Part shown: piece after piece, positions 32,601 through 41,800 of the stretch
Numbering within the stretch: the first letter of the stretch is position 1
Layout: every line of letters starts with the position of its first letter
From: Serratia symbiotica
GTDB lineage: Bacteria > Pseudomonadota > Gammaproteobacteria > Enterobacterales > Enterobacteriaceae
NCBI GenBank assembly: GCA_900380265.1
Contig: LR025083.1
Span: forward strand, 682,001-746,000
Length of the DNA: 64,000 nt
Direction: 5' to 3'
Position numbers and translations under genes: made by a program
The notes under the pieces: model-generated
The model's input: only the letters and a program-made list of their open reading frames with translations
What the model was told of the DNA's origin: nothing
The model's database searches: none

Positions 32601-33197
32601 TCCTGGCAGCCTGGTTTGCTGGCCTGGCTTCAGACGGTGTTTACTACTCCCCTGAATGACAATGGGCTGATATTGGCAGCATTGCCATCCCATCATAAGA
32701 AGGTTGAGTTGCACTTCTATCTGTTAATTAATCGGATGTTGCAAGCACGCGAGCTTGATGAACTAGTAAAACGTTACGACCCGATATCAGCTCGCTGCCC
32801 CCCGCTGGATTTTAAGCAGGTTAAAGGCATGCTCAACGGCTTTATCGATTTGGTGTTCTGTTGGCAAGGGAAATACTATTTGCTGGACTACAAATCGAAC
32901 TGGTTAGGTGAGGACAGCAGTGCGTATACTCAGGTAGTCCTGGAACGTGCGATGGCAGAGCATCGCTACGACCTGCAATATCAGCTCTATACTCTTGCGT
33001 TGCATCGCTACCTGCGTCATCGCTTGCCGGACTATGATTACCAGCGGTATTTCGGAGGGGTTATTTATCTATTCGTACGCGGTGTTGATGTGCTTTACCC
33101 GGGCAATGGCGTTTATTCCTGTCGTCCGTCACAAGCATTAGTGGAAGGTATGAATTTTTTGTTCAGTGGCGGCACTGATGTGGAGAACGGTAAATGA
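29652..33197 (+). CDS. recB: exodeoxyribonuclease V beta subunit RecB
   Basis: 3'-5' helicase plus nuclease subunit of RecBCD, which loads RecA after Chi. 1181 aa (E. coli 1180) from ATG 29652. UvrD-type motifs are intact: Walker A ASAGTGKT with Lys30, motif II AIIDEFQDTDPQQYRIF, motif III LLLIGDPKQAIYSFRGAD, motif V VITIHKSKGLEFDLVWLPF and motif VI LLYVALTRS. The C-terminal nuclease domain keeps its catalytic residues in GFIDLVF and LLDYKSNWLGEDSSAYT. AAGG-like sequence upstream gives a plausible ribosome site. Its stop overlaps the recD start (ATGA), so the two are translationally coupled. Apparently fully functional. Confidence 0.96.
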   Translation: MTEKIPQRLNPLTLPLFGERLIEASAGTGKTFTIGTLYLRLLLGLGKDSAFHRPLSIEEILVVTFTEVATEELRARIRKNIRKMRLVCMLGKSEEPLFSALLDEIDDLPYAAAKLLTAERHIDEAAIYTIHGFCHRALTHNALESGMLFEQILVQDELPLRRQACADFWRRHCYPLPLDIARLVSQEWAGPDELLADLYHCLHGEEPALRNPPQNEETVLMRHEAILARINNIKAYWKKVAGDLETLIRKSGADKRSYNSKRLQNWLSKVGEWTMKETSDYQLPKELGKFRQSILLKKTIQGEAPRHPLFTAIDELFAAPLSIRDLIIARALSEIRRLIHQEKRRRAELGFDDLLSQMDSALQSVWGEQLACSIRERYPVAIIDEFQDTDPQQYRIFHKLYIGHQDCGLLLIGDPKQAIYSFRGADIFTYMRARAEISAHYCLGENWRSSHEMVASVNTLFCQLEKPFLFSQIPFIGVSAAPKNKGLVFELNNQSQPAMQFWLQQGESVCVSDYQQLMARVCATQIRDWLIAGKKGQAWLDTGTCRRPVQPSNITILVRTHNEAGLVRDALSALLIPSVYLSNRDSVFDTLEAKELLWLLRGVLVPEQSVRLRTAIATSLMGLDAWTLASFSSDELAWGELLDEFYNYRRLWLRRGVLPMLRQVMKTRCLAENLLATPGGERRLANLLHLGEILQEAATQLNNEHALVRWLAQQISQPNRYSNNQQLRLESDSHLVQVITIHKSKGLEFDLVWLPFLSKFRKNKALYHDRHSFQAILDLNVNADSLAWSEEERLAEDLRLLYVALTRSIYHTSIGIAPLIQGARKKQLGTDLHRSALGYLVQAGKEGDAAYLHASLQQLGNDGIVFSDVGALNEQPWQPAAAISKKLAAKVLSRHIEDVWRVTSYTSLRQHNLNLMQDLVPNLDIAATEKKAEKEAILLTPHTFPRGAVAGIFLHSLLEALDFSRLADAQWLLKLLQQQGFPDSWQPGLLAWLQTVFTTPLNDNGLILAALPSHHKKVELHFYLLINRMLQARELDELVKRYDPISARCPPLDFKQVKGMLNGFIDLVFCWQGKYYLLDYKSNWLGEDSSAYTQVVLERAMAEHRYDLQYQLYTLALHRYLRHRLPDYDYQRYFGGVIYLFVRGVDVLYPGNGVYSCRPSQALVEGMNFLFSGGTDVENGK

Positions 33198-35077
33198 TGA
33201 TGTTTTTTCTGGATCAAGCGATAGAGGTTGGTGTATTGATGCCACTGGATGTGCGCTTTGCGGCTGTGGTAGCCGCCAAAGATGAACCCGATATTTTGCT
33301 GGCTGCGGCCTGCTTAAGTGCAGAGACACGTGCTGGCCATGTTTGTTTGATGTTAGATCAGTTACAGGCAGGGAAATTGTTTGCAGGCCGGCATCCGGCA
33401 TTGGCAAAGGCACTTTGGACGGCTGCTGGGCAACCAGATACTGATTGTTGGCGGCAGCGTCTGATGGCTTGCGCGGCAGTTAGTGACGGTAGTGCCGCGA
33501 CACCGCTTGTATTACAGTGTCAGCGTCTCTATTTGCAGCGTATGTGGCAGAGTGAAGGTGAGGTAGTGGTATTTATCAGCAGAGCTCACGACAATCAAGC
33601 AGTAGATGAATCTCAGTTGCGTATAATTCTCGATCGGCTTTTTGGTTCGGCTACCGATGAACCAGATTGGCAGAAAATTGCTGCTGCAGTAGCCTTGACT
33701 CGACGGATTTCGGTGATTTCAGGCGGCCCAGGCACTGGTAAAACTACCACGGTGGCTAAATTACTAGCTGCGCTAGTGCAGCTCAATGATTCCACGCGGC
33801 TCCGTATTCAATTGGCAGCGCCAACGGGTAAAGCGGCAGCCCGCCTAACAGAATCACTTAGTATAGCCAGCCGTAAGCTAGCGTTAACACAAGCGCAGCA
33901 GGCGCTGTTTCCTCGTAAAGCAGCAACTCTACATCGACTGTTGGGTGTACAACCCAACGGCAGATGTAGGCGCCATCATCGTGATAATCCGCTGCCTCTA
34001 GATGTGCTGGTGGTGGATGAAGCATCAATGGTCGATTTACCGATAATGGCGCAGTTGATCGCCGCCTTGCCGGAACAAGCTCGGGTTATTTTTCTTGGTG
34101 ATCGTAATCAATTGGCCTCAGTAGAAGCAGGGACGGTATTAGGTGATATTTGTCGCTTCTCTGAGTATGAATACAGCGAAGCGCGTGCCGCAGAGCTAAG
34201 CCGTTTGACCGGCTTCCTATTGCAGGGAAAACAAGCTCCGATAGAAGCAGCGGTACGTGACAGCCTATGTTTACTACGAAAGAGCTATCGCTTTAAGGCT
34301 AAATCTGGCATCGGCCAATTGGCACAGGCGGTCAATGCTGGTGATGTCGGCCTAGCGAGGGCCGTGATTGACGGTGGGTTTAGTGATGTTGCGGGTTATC
34401 CGCTTGCGACCACTGAAGAGTATCACTCATTGTTAGCGGTGTGTGTGGAGGGATACCGAAATTACCTGGGGCAAGTGAGTGCTGGGGCCGCTCCTGTGAC
34501 GATTCTGACAGCATTCGGTTGTTTTCAAGTTTTGTGCGCACTGCGTGTATGGGCATTCGGGGTTTCCGGATTAAATCAGCACATTGAGTGCCGGTTGCAG
34601 TATGCCGGCTTAATTCACCCCTCATTGGGTCGTTGGTATGTGGGGAGACCGGTGATGATTGAGCGTAATGACAGTGCGTTGGGATTGCATAACGGCGATA
34701 TCGGCATTGCTTTGCTGGATGGGAACGGTAAGCTACGAGTGTATTTCATGCTACCGTGTGGTACCGTGAAATCGGTGCACCCAAGTTGTTTGCCAGCGCA
34801 TGAAACTGCATATGCGATGACTGTGCATAAAGCTCAGGGTTCTGAGTTTGAACATGTAGTGTTAGTACTGCCGAACCATTTTCTATCGCTTCTGACTCGT
34901 GAATTAGTCTATACCGCCATTACTCGTGCGCGCATTCGCTTCTCTCTATACGCTTCCGATGGTGTGATGATGAAGGCGATCTGCAATCCCACCCAGCGGC
35001 GAAGCGGTTTAGTTGAAAGATTACTTGGGGGTAGGCGATGCGAAGAACACAGCCCGGCGGAGAGTTCTGCAGGGTGA
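33194..35077 (+). CDS. recD: exodeoxyribonuclease V alpha subunit RecD
   Basis: 5'-3' helicase subunit of RecBCD. 627 aa (E. coli 608), starting at ATG 33194 that overlaps the recB stop as ATGA. Walker A SGGPGTGKTTT (Lys183), AAPTGKAAARLTESL, Walker B LVVDEASMVDLPIM, IFLGDRNQLASVEAG, GRPVMIERNDSALGLHNGDIG, MTVHKAQGSEFEHV and ELVYTAITRAR are all present, covering superfamily-1B helicase motifs I-VI. The extra length is spread over loops, for example CRFSEYEYSEARAAELS and the C-terminal tail after RRSGLVERLLGG. No disruption. With recC and recB it completes the RecBCD enzyme; only ptrA has gone from the ancestral cluster. Confidence 0.96.
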   Translation: MMMFFLDQAIEVGVLMPLDVRFAAVVAAKDEPDILLAAACLSAETRAGHVCLMLDQLQAGKLFAGRHPALAKALWTAAGQPDTDCWRQRLMACAAVSDGSAATPLVLQCQRLYLQRMWQSEGEVVVFISRAHDNQAVDESQLRIILDRLFGSATDEPDWQKIAAAVALTRRISVISGGPGTGKTTTVAKLLAALVQLNDSTRLRIQLAAPTGKAAARLTESLSIASRKLALTQAQQALFPRKAATLHRLLGVQPNGRCRRHHRDNPLPLDVLVVDEASMVDLPIMAQLIAALPEQARVIFLGDRNQLASVEAGTVLGDICRFSEYEYSEARAAELSRLTGFLLQGKQAPIEAAVRDSLCLLRKSYRFKAKSGIGQLAQAVNAGDVGLARAVIDGGFSDVAGYPLATTEEYHSLLAVCVEGYRNYLGQVSAGAAPVTILTAFGCFQVLCALRVWAFGVSGLNQHIECRLQYAGLIHPSLGRWYVGRPVMIERNDSALGLHNGDIGIALLDGNGKLRVYFMLPCGTVKSVHPSCLPAHETAYAMTVHKAQGSEFEHVVLVLPNHFLSLLTRELVYTAITRARIRFSLYASDGVMMKAICNPTQRRSGLVERLLGGRRCEEHSPAESSAG

Positions 35078-36600
35078 TGTTATAGCGACTTTTGATCGGA
35101 AGTACCTCGACGTACGCTAAAGAGTAAAACCGTGCTCTTAGCGCTCATGAGTGTTGTTTGGTTAGCGCACACGGTTTCGGCCCATCTGTTTTGCCTTGTT
35201 GCCATCTAGGCAGTAGGATTTTTTCGCTCGAAGCACTTCGAGTCCCTGAATAACCTTGGAAGGAAAACAATATTGCCGATTGTTGCTTCTATAAATGGGT
35301 TTACTAGGGCCTAGCAAATAGTTAGATTGTCAGGTTTAACAATAGCAAACTTTTGAATTCCCATCTCAAGCCACTAACGTGCACTGTGTGCTAGAATGGT
35401 CTGCTAATCTAGCTATGGATTAGCTTAATAATGCATTCGATATCATTGAGATAGTATTGATACCTATGTGACGCATTTCTTTAGAAATATTAACAATGAT
35501 GTGCCTGTACCGTACTGTGTAGGCAATGAAATAGTATAGGAGTAATAGTCACTGTGTTTATTGTAGTGCTGAATGCAGTGTTTTCGTTGCTGGTGGAAAG
35601 TCGGAAACGAAATTGCTTATGGATCGGCCACATCGATAGAACTATCGAAACCGATTATTTCTCTAGCTCAGCTTACTTGTTAACTAATTGCTAATTTCTT
35701 ACAAACTAAGGTTAGGCATGTCTTAGTTACCGAGAGTCCCATGCCTGATTAATAGAAAGGTGTTGATATCAAGTTTATGGCGGATAGCTTATTGATTAAT
35801 ATGGATTATTAGCTCGCTATTGTAATCATATGGGCAGTCATAGATCTCTGTAGGTGGTAATAATAAAATGACCACTAGTTATTTTGATTTGTATACGCTA
35901 TAGTGATGTGTGATTAAGGCTTATTCATAGCTAGGTTCTAATATTTAATTGTATTAAGACTGGCAGTCTTTTAATGCAGTAAAAGTGAAAGGCTATCATT
36001 GATCTGAGTATATTAATGTGATTGGTAGGTTGATAATTATATAGCCACATTTTGTGCATTTTTAGCTTGTCTTGATTTATTACAAGAATAGAAAATATAA
36101 TCTATACAACAGTTCGACGTTATTTAGGACGTTAGGAGCATGTCATGATTTATAATTTTTTTTTGAGTATGCAAACATATCTATTATCTCGGTGAAGCTA
36201 AATATAGCGCATTTACTGAAGAAATCATTAAACTGCCTATGGTACTACTTTAATTTAGCGTACACTTTCTAATTTTTATAAATTATTTTTATCTATCTTT
36301 TCTAGATAGCAATAAGAATTATCTCAATTTATTTGTATTAACACTAAACAGTAATAAATATAAAATAGACTATTGTCTAGTGACAGGGCTGGTATGATTG
36401 GTAAAAATTTTTAGGCACCTCGCTTACCTAGTGCTTTGATTTGTTTTAATTAGTCAACTCTGTTAAAGTTATACGCTAAATTTAAATTATCATCTAGGGC
36501 GCCGGGTTGATTGCAAGGAGCTACTGATAGTTGTTTGCTCAGTGTGCACCACGTAGGCTAATAGGCATCACGTGGATTCTATGACCGTCCTTACGCTTCC
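35078..36600 (-). pseudogene. argA: possible relic of argA (N-acetylglutamate synthase)
   Basis: By synteny argA should lie here on the minus strand, convergent with recD, and the interval (about 1.5 kb) fits its size. The only hint of homology is near the expected 3' end (35111-35143 on the complement): AKSTVLLFSV resembles the ArgA terminus RKSKVLMADL, preceded by KILLPRWQQG resembling DIDLLPESKKQ. This is weak and by eye. No intact open frame of any length remains. Confidence 0.35.
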
Positions 36601-36616
36601 TTATCCTGCCTATATT

Positions 36617-37400
36617 AACATTATTCTGGGTTATAACTGTACGCTGCAATACCAAGAGTTTCGCTAACTAATTCTGAACGAGTACCATTATTGGATAATA
36701 ATGTTGGATGACATATCCATAGGTTGATGAAAGGCAGCGCTGACCAGGTTCATACTGGTGTTTCTGATATCTAGAAGATGTGCGCTTTTCAGCTTAATAA
36801 ACAACCTGTACTGTTAGTGTTAGAACTTAAACAGAGCGCCAGTTTTATATACTCTCGCTAAAACTAGCGGCAGCGTATCGTGGCCAGTTGGCGCTAATGT
36901 TCGATCTTACCAAGGGCAGTAGAGAAGCGTAGAATGCACTATTAGTAGTCTTACTGGAATATAAGATTAACGCGCTGGAATATAAGATCAGAGTGTTCTA
37001 GAGCGCAGGTGGCTCGCATGGTGGTAGCAGATGAAGCATTTTAGAGAGATTTGTTAATTATTATGCATTCCAGAATCTTGCTATAGCACAGAAGGTTGTG
37101 GCAGAATAGGTTTGAATGCTATATATGCGAAAGATATGGCGTTTGCAATCACGTCATGTGATTTATTCTGCTCAAAGTATATGTTACACAAGCTTGTAAG
37201 CAGAATGATTGACTTTTCCGCTTGATCTATTAGGAATAGATGTCGTCAGGTTGAGGGTCAGCTTATTGTTAAAACTTAACCCGTCTAAGACGAAATGGGT
37301 AGATCAAATAAAGTGGTAATCCTGGTCACTATGACCGATTGTTCGATCCAAACAAATGTTATCAATTATCGTATTAAGTTCATAAATGATATTCTGCAGC
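36617..37400 (+). pseudogene. amiC: relic of amiC (N-acetylmuramoyl-L-alanine amidase)
   Basis: Correct place and strand for amiC. From 36617 the plus strand reads ILGYNCTLQYQEF, then LTNSERVPLLDNNV, then LMKGSADQV, then LLVLELKQSA, with stops between. These align in order with the AmiC AMIN domain: RVTVESNRQLKYKQF, LSNPERVVVDIEDV, VLKGMAAQI, VRMVFELKQN. Near 36930 NALLVVLLEYKINALE matches DPLLALLEDYNKGDLE, the linker before the amidase domain. A weaker possible C-terminal trace is near 37320-37400. Septal peptidoglycan amidase activity from this gene is lost. Confidence 0.75.
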
Positions 37401-37416
37401 GGGTGTGACAGAATAT

Positions 37417-37442
37417 AGCTTTAGCCAGATATGGCTAAAGCT
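37417..37442. repeat. perfect inverted repeat after amiC relic
   Basis: Arms AGCTTTAGCCA and TGGCTAAAGCT (11 bp, no mismatch) with a GATA loop. It lies just past the amiC relic and downstream of the minus-strand tRNA, so it could be a fossil terminator for either, but there is no T-run on either side. Confidence 0.6.
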
Positions 37443-37618
37443 CGGTGGTTTGAGGGAGGGAGTTGTGCTGAATATTTGTTTGAGCTTTATAACTCGCCCT
37501 TGTTAGGTTTATAATTTAAAAAATAAAATTCATAATTTGTGATGGTGTACTTTTTATGTCAAAGTAACGGTTGTTATTCTTTTTTGAAATGAATTAAAAT
37601 ATTTTGATTGCAGCATCA

Positions 37619-37743
<125 letters not shown>

Positions 37744-37744
<1 letters not shown>

Positions 37745-37772
37745 GAATATACTTGCCGTGCGCTTTTTGCAA
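37744..37772 (-). promoter_or_regulatory. predicted promoter of the fMet tRNA
   Basis: On the complement, TTGCAA (37767-37772) is followed after exactly 17 bp by TATTCT (37744-37749), giving a start point within the GATATATATC element just upstream of the tRNA. Both boxes are moderate matches to sigma-70 consensus and the spacing is ideal. Confidence 0.45.
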
Positions 37773-38329
37773 ACTCTTTTTGTGATTTATTTAGAGAAAT
37801 TAGTTTTTGATTAATTTAATAGAATTACAATCTTTTAGATTATTATCTAGCTATCTATTTTTATTTCCAGCGGTTCCTTTTCCATAGGCGTTTGTTGTCT
37901 ATCAGCTGATACCTCATGCTGAGAGTGATCGCTAAAAGAGATTTAAGATCAATATCTTCTGGGCTATTCTGGTATTGGTAGGTATTTGTCTAAGCCACAT
38001 CATCTTAGGCAGGAATATAAAGATAGTCAGTTAGGTTAGTCCAGGATCTGGAATAACTCCGTCAGTAAAACGGCAGACCGTACTGTTCAATATCCGAGAT
38101 TACCTGAATCAGCTTCTGGAGATTAAGCATGTTCCACTCTGATCTTTGATCAGCATAATGCAAGTTACCAAACTATGCAATTGGCTATGAGTAGGTGCCT
38201 ATACATGTTAATTGAACTACTATGGACTCAGCGCTAACCAGATTAAAATTTTCAACACTATGTCAATGCGCACTTTCTAGTAACTAAACGCCATTTGCAA
38301 GCGTGTTATACACAATAAGGGTGTATTTT

Positions 38330-38880
38330 TCACCAGCTCTAGCGTTAGCCGTCGCAATGAAAGCCTTGACCTCACTGTAGACTCATCTATGTCGGTCCAT
38401 TAGTCGATTGTTACGTCATGACTTACAGCAACTTGTTAATTTATAACCTTATGATAAAAGGTCAGGCGTGACTATGTAGATTATGGGAATTGTCAGCCAC
38501 TCGTCGCCTTCTGGTATAGAGCTACGATGGCATCGACTAGCCGTAGGTATCGGGAATGCTCTTATCGATAAAGGAGCAGTTCTTTAGGCAGGTATTTTAT
38601 GCAGGCTATCGGATACTGGGCGCTAGACATAGTATGAAGAAATTACACGCACTGCTCCACTAAAATGCCTATTGCGTATTGCCTGCCCAGTAGTTGTCGG
38701 ATCGCTGAAAGATTTTAGCGGGGTGCCATTAATATGCAAATTTTAGGTCTTGCCTGCCGATTGTCAATTCCGGCAGGTTTTATATTGCTGGCTTAAGTGC
38801 TACTCCTGCACAATAAAAGTCAATGCGTATGAAGATGGATAAGTCTGATGCTTGCACTCTATGTCGTTGACGCCACAAGG
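38330..38880 (+). pseudogene. mltA: relic of mltA (membrane-bound lytic transglycosylase A)
   Basis: Next gene after the fMet tRNA in E. coli order, same relative strand. Anchors in order: 38385 on, IYVGPLVDCYVMTYSNLL versus E. coli IYAGALSDKYILAYSNSL; 38549 on, IGNALIDKGAVL versus IGKVLIDRGEVK; 38599 on, MQAIGYWALD versus MQAIRHWGET; near 38710, LKDFSGVPLI versus VKGASAVPLV; 38755-38874, CRLSIPAGFILLA*VLLL then SLMLALYVVDA versus DRSIIPPGTTLLAEVPLL then RLMVALDVGGA. Frameshifts and stops separate and interrupt the anchors. The gene's N-terminal part (from about 37.9 kb) is not recognisable. Confidence 0.82.
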
Positions 38881-41800
38881 CAGAATCTTAAGCTGTATTA
38901 GGACATTAGGTCTTCGGCCGGTTCTCCGGCCGGTTATCATAACCACTATGGAAGGGTTTAGTTATTGAGCGGTACTAAGTAATGCGCAGCTATTCAGTGT
39001 TAACTCGTAGAACAGTGTTGAGTGATGTTTAACCGCTACGTGTGTATTGAAGGGAAGATTAAGTGTTTGTTTGAAGTATAAAAGGACTAAATATTTATGT
39101 GTACAAGGTGTTCATTTTTTGCAATCTTTGGCGGACAGATAATGTTACATGGCATCAGGCGGTGCTTTTGTCTGCTTAATCATCTATCTGTCGATTGGCA
39201 GTACTAAGTAGTTCTGTTTGGCTGGTTAAGGAACGAAAGCAAATTAGCATCGGTTTTATTGCTTTGATCAACATGAATTATGTTTTTACCACTAACACTC
39301 ATCTTTAGAGCTATATGTTTATCAAGCATCTGATTTGGTGGAAGATAGGAACAAGATGCCGTAGCGTATTCTGGCAATCGGTCCGGCATGTTAGGTTAAA
39401 TTCATTTAAGATTTAGTATCTTAGCCAATTATCACTAAATTATTAAATCATAATTGAAGCTATTTGATAGCTGCGATCAATACAGCGTGTTAATTGTGTG
39501 TTACTTTACTATAGTAGTCTACTAGATAGAAAAAGTGTAATGCTGGTGTGTTGGTAAAGAAGTAACCAGCCTAAGATAGAAAGAAGTTATCTGGATGAAC
39601 TGATCAAAGATTCGCTATAAGCCAAATAGCGTGAGCAGCTACAGTAAGTTACAGTAACATGTTAAACTCGAACATGGCAAGTTGTCTATTGACTTTGTAT
39701 TTCCTTTGTAAAATATTGGGTCTGCCCACAAGCAGGGATTTACTATTCATATAGCGAAGTACAGATGTAGGTATAAAAATAAATTGCATTGCGGTCTTAG
39801 TTTTTCTGCGATAGTTGCCGGTTATTTTGTGTTTTAGCTGCTTCATGTGTTCTTAAAATATTGTAAAGCACAGCTTTCTTATAGCATAAACTCGGATGAT
39901 AACACAAGCTTAACAGATTCAGCAGGCGAATCATTAAAGTGGTTTCTACCCACGGCGGTTAGAAGCACTAACAGAAGGCTACATACAGTGCAATTATCAG
40001 TAGCGGAATAAACATGTAAAGTCCTATCTAATAACTCTAATAGCTAAGCTAGGCTGAACTTTCAGAACCAACCTATTCATTTATTTCCGGAGTGCTTGTG
40101 GAAGCGAAAAGCTATATCTCCAGTATGAGTAATTGTCGATAGTAATTTTCCCATTTTTATGAGCTGAAGGATCTTGACAAAGCTATAGTAGCTATCTAAT
40201 AAAAAATAGATAGAAAGTGCCCAAAGTACACCTTTGCTGGCCAATTTAGTTAACCACTAATCTGATACTTTGTCACAAAAATGCTTTGAGTCGTGAAACA
40301 ATTAAAGGGTGCCTGATTCAGAGATTTCTGCCATAAACTCACCACGGAGGAAATAGCGCGAGGAGTTTCTTTTTAGAATGTAGTTTGGTCATGCTATTTA
40401 GCAAAATAGGTTTTAGGCTAAAAGCCGTATAAATCAATATTAGACTGCTACACACCCGTTAGGTAATACACGATGGCTAACGGAAGGCATGGTCTCCAGG
40501 CGTATTCGTGCTTTATGCTCTAGGCTAGAGGCCTTCATCAGACCCCGGTCTACTCAGGTAAGATTAGATATACTCTCCAGTGCAACAGGCGAGTTTGATG
40601 ATTAAAAAACAGGTAGGTTTGCTAGCGAAAAGGAAGCCGATTCAAGCCGATCACCTATATGATAACATGTTCGCCTGTTTTTCTCGTTACCATTAGTTCA
40701 GTGGTGTTGGCTGGTTTGCTACTCAAATGCAGTTACAAAATTCCAGTACATGGCTGAAAGTGTAGCCATGCATAGATTTATCAGTATGTCAAATTCCTCG
40801 TTAGCACTTGCCCGCAAAGATAATGTTGTTGGTGTAAGGTGCGTTAATTAAAACAGCCACAAGACTCACAGAATGCTTAAAACAGGTAGTTAGATTTTAG
40901 TTTTTGTACCTTGTGCACGGTACAGGAGTGTCGGTGTTTTTGGGTGATGTTGCTGTATGATTTTAATTACCCCCTACTGGTTTAACTCAGTAGAGGCGGT
41001 GTTAAGATAAATTCCCCCCGAGTAAGATCAGAAAACGATTGACAGAATGTACTAGGGTCAGAAAGGATCACATCCTGATTATTATGGTTTGGGAAATTAG
41101 TGCCTGAACCTTTCTTATTTCCTATGAGCAAGACGTTACCGATATCAAAGGTGATATGTTTGGTGAGATTGGTGGCCATTTTCATGAAGTCAGGCAACAG
41201 GCACTCAACTCGAACGGAATGGAAAGGGATTAAATTGACCCATTAATTTTATGAAAAGTACTGTTAATTAAGTGCTTTCGCATACACGTAGATTATGAAA
41301 GACAGAATAAATATACAGGAAATAAAAACAGCAAATATTCTGTCTCGAGCAGAATACCGGGGATGATGCATATCAAATTATAGCTATAAGCTAAAATCTC
41401 ATCGATGTCCTCAAGATCGAATCCCTGTTGCCCTAGTTGAGGTACTACAATTATTTCAGATATTTGCTAGCGTATCCTTAGCAGGGTGCTATATAAATAG
41501 CACAGGAAAATAATGGTAGTGTTCATTATGGTTATCCCATGGCGTCTAACATGGGCGCTCCTGTTTAGGGTCTATTATTCAAATTTATTGTTAGATAGAA
41601 ATCAGTCATTAATGCTAAAGCGTTTACCTCTCCCTTAATGCGCTGCTCTTTATCTGAGTTTGACGAATTCGTCAGATGTGTTGTTTATGCGTCAAGATAA
41701 AGGACCTACTAGCTTAAGTCGCTCGAGGATTGTCTTTGAATGAAGTTGTGTTTCAGGCTAACTGTTTATTTTTCTGGAGATAGGAAAGAAGGAGTTATTA

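Noticed and set aside
38500-38650. Possible csdA C-terminus (GAVL-AGILC resembling GIALRAGQHC)
   Set aside because: csdA would be on the opposite strand by synteny, and mltA explains this stretch and its neighbours much better, with several ordered anchors.
38753-38784. Terminator-like hairpin CCTGCCG/CGGCAGG followed by TTTTAT
   Set aside because: It falls inside the mltA relic: the same bases encode RLSIPAG, aligned with RSIIPPG, and the alignment runs on through it. The hairpin is a coincidence of codons.
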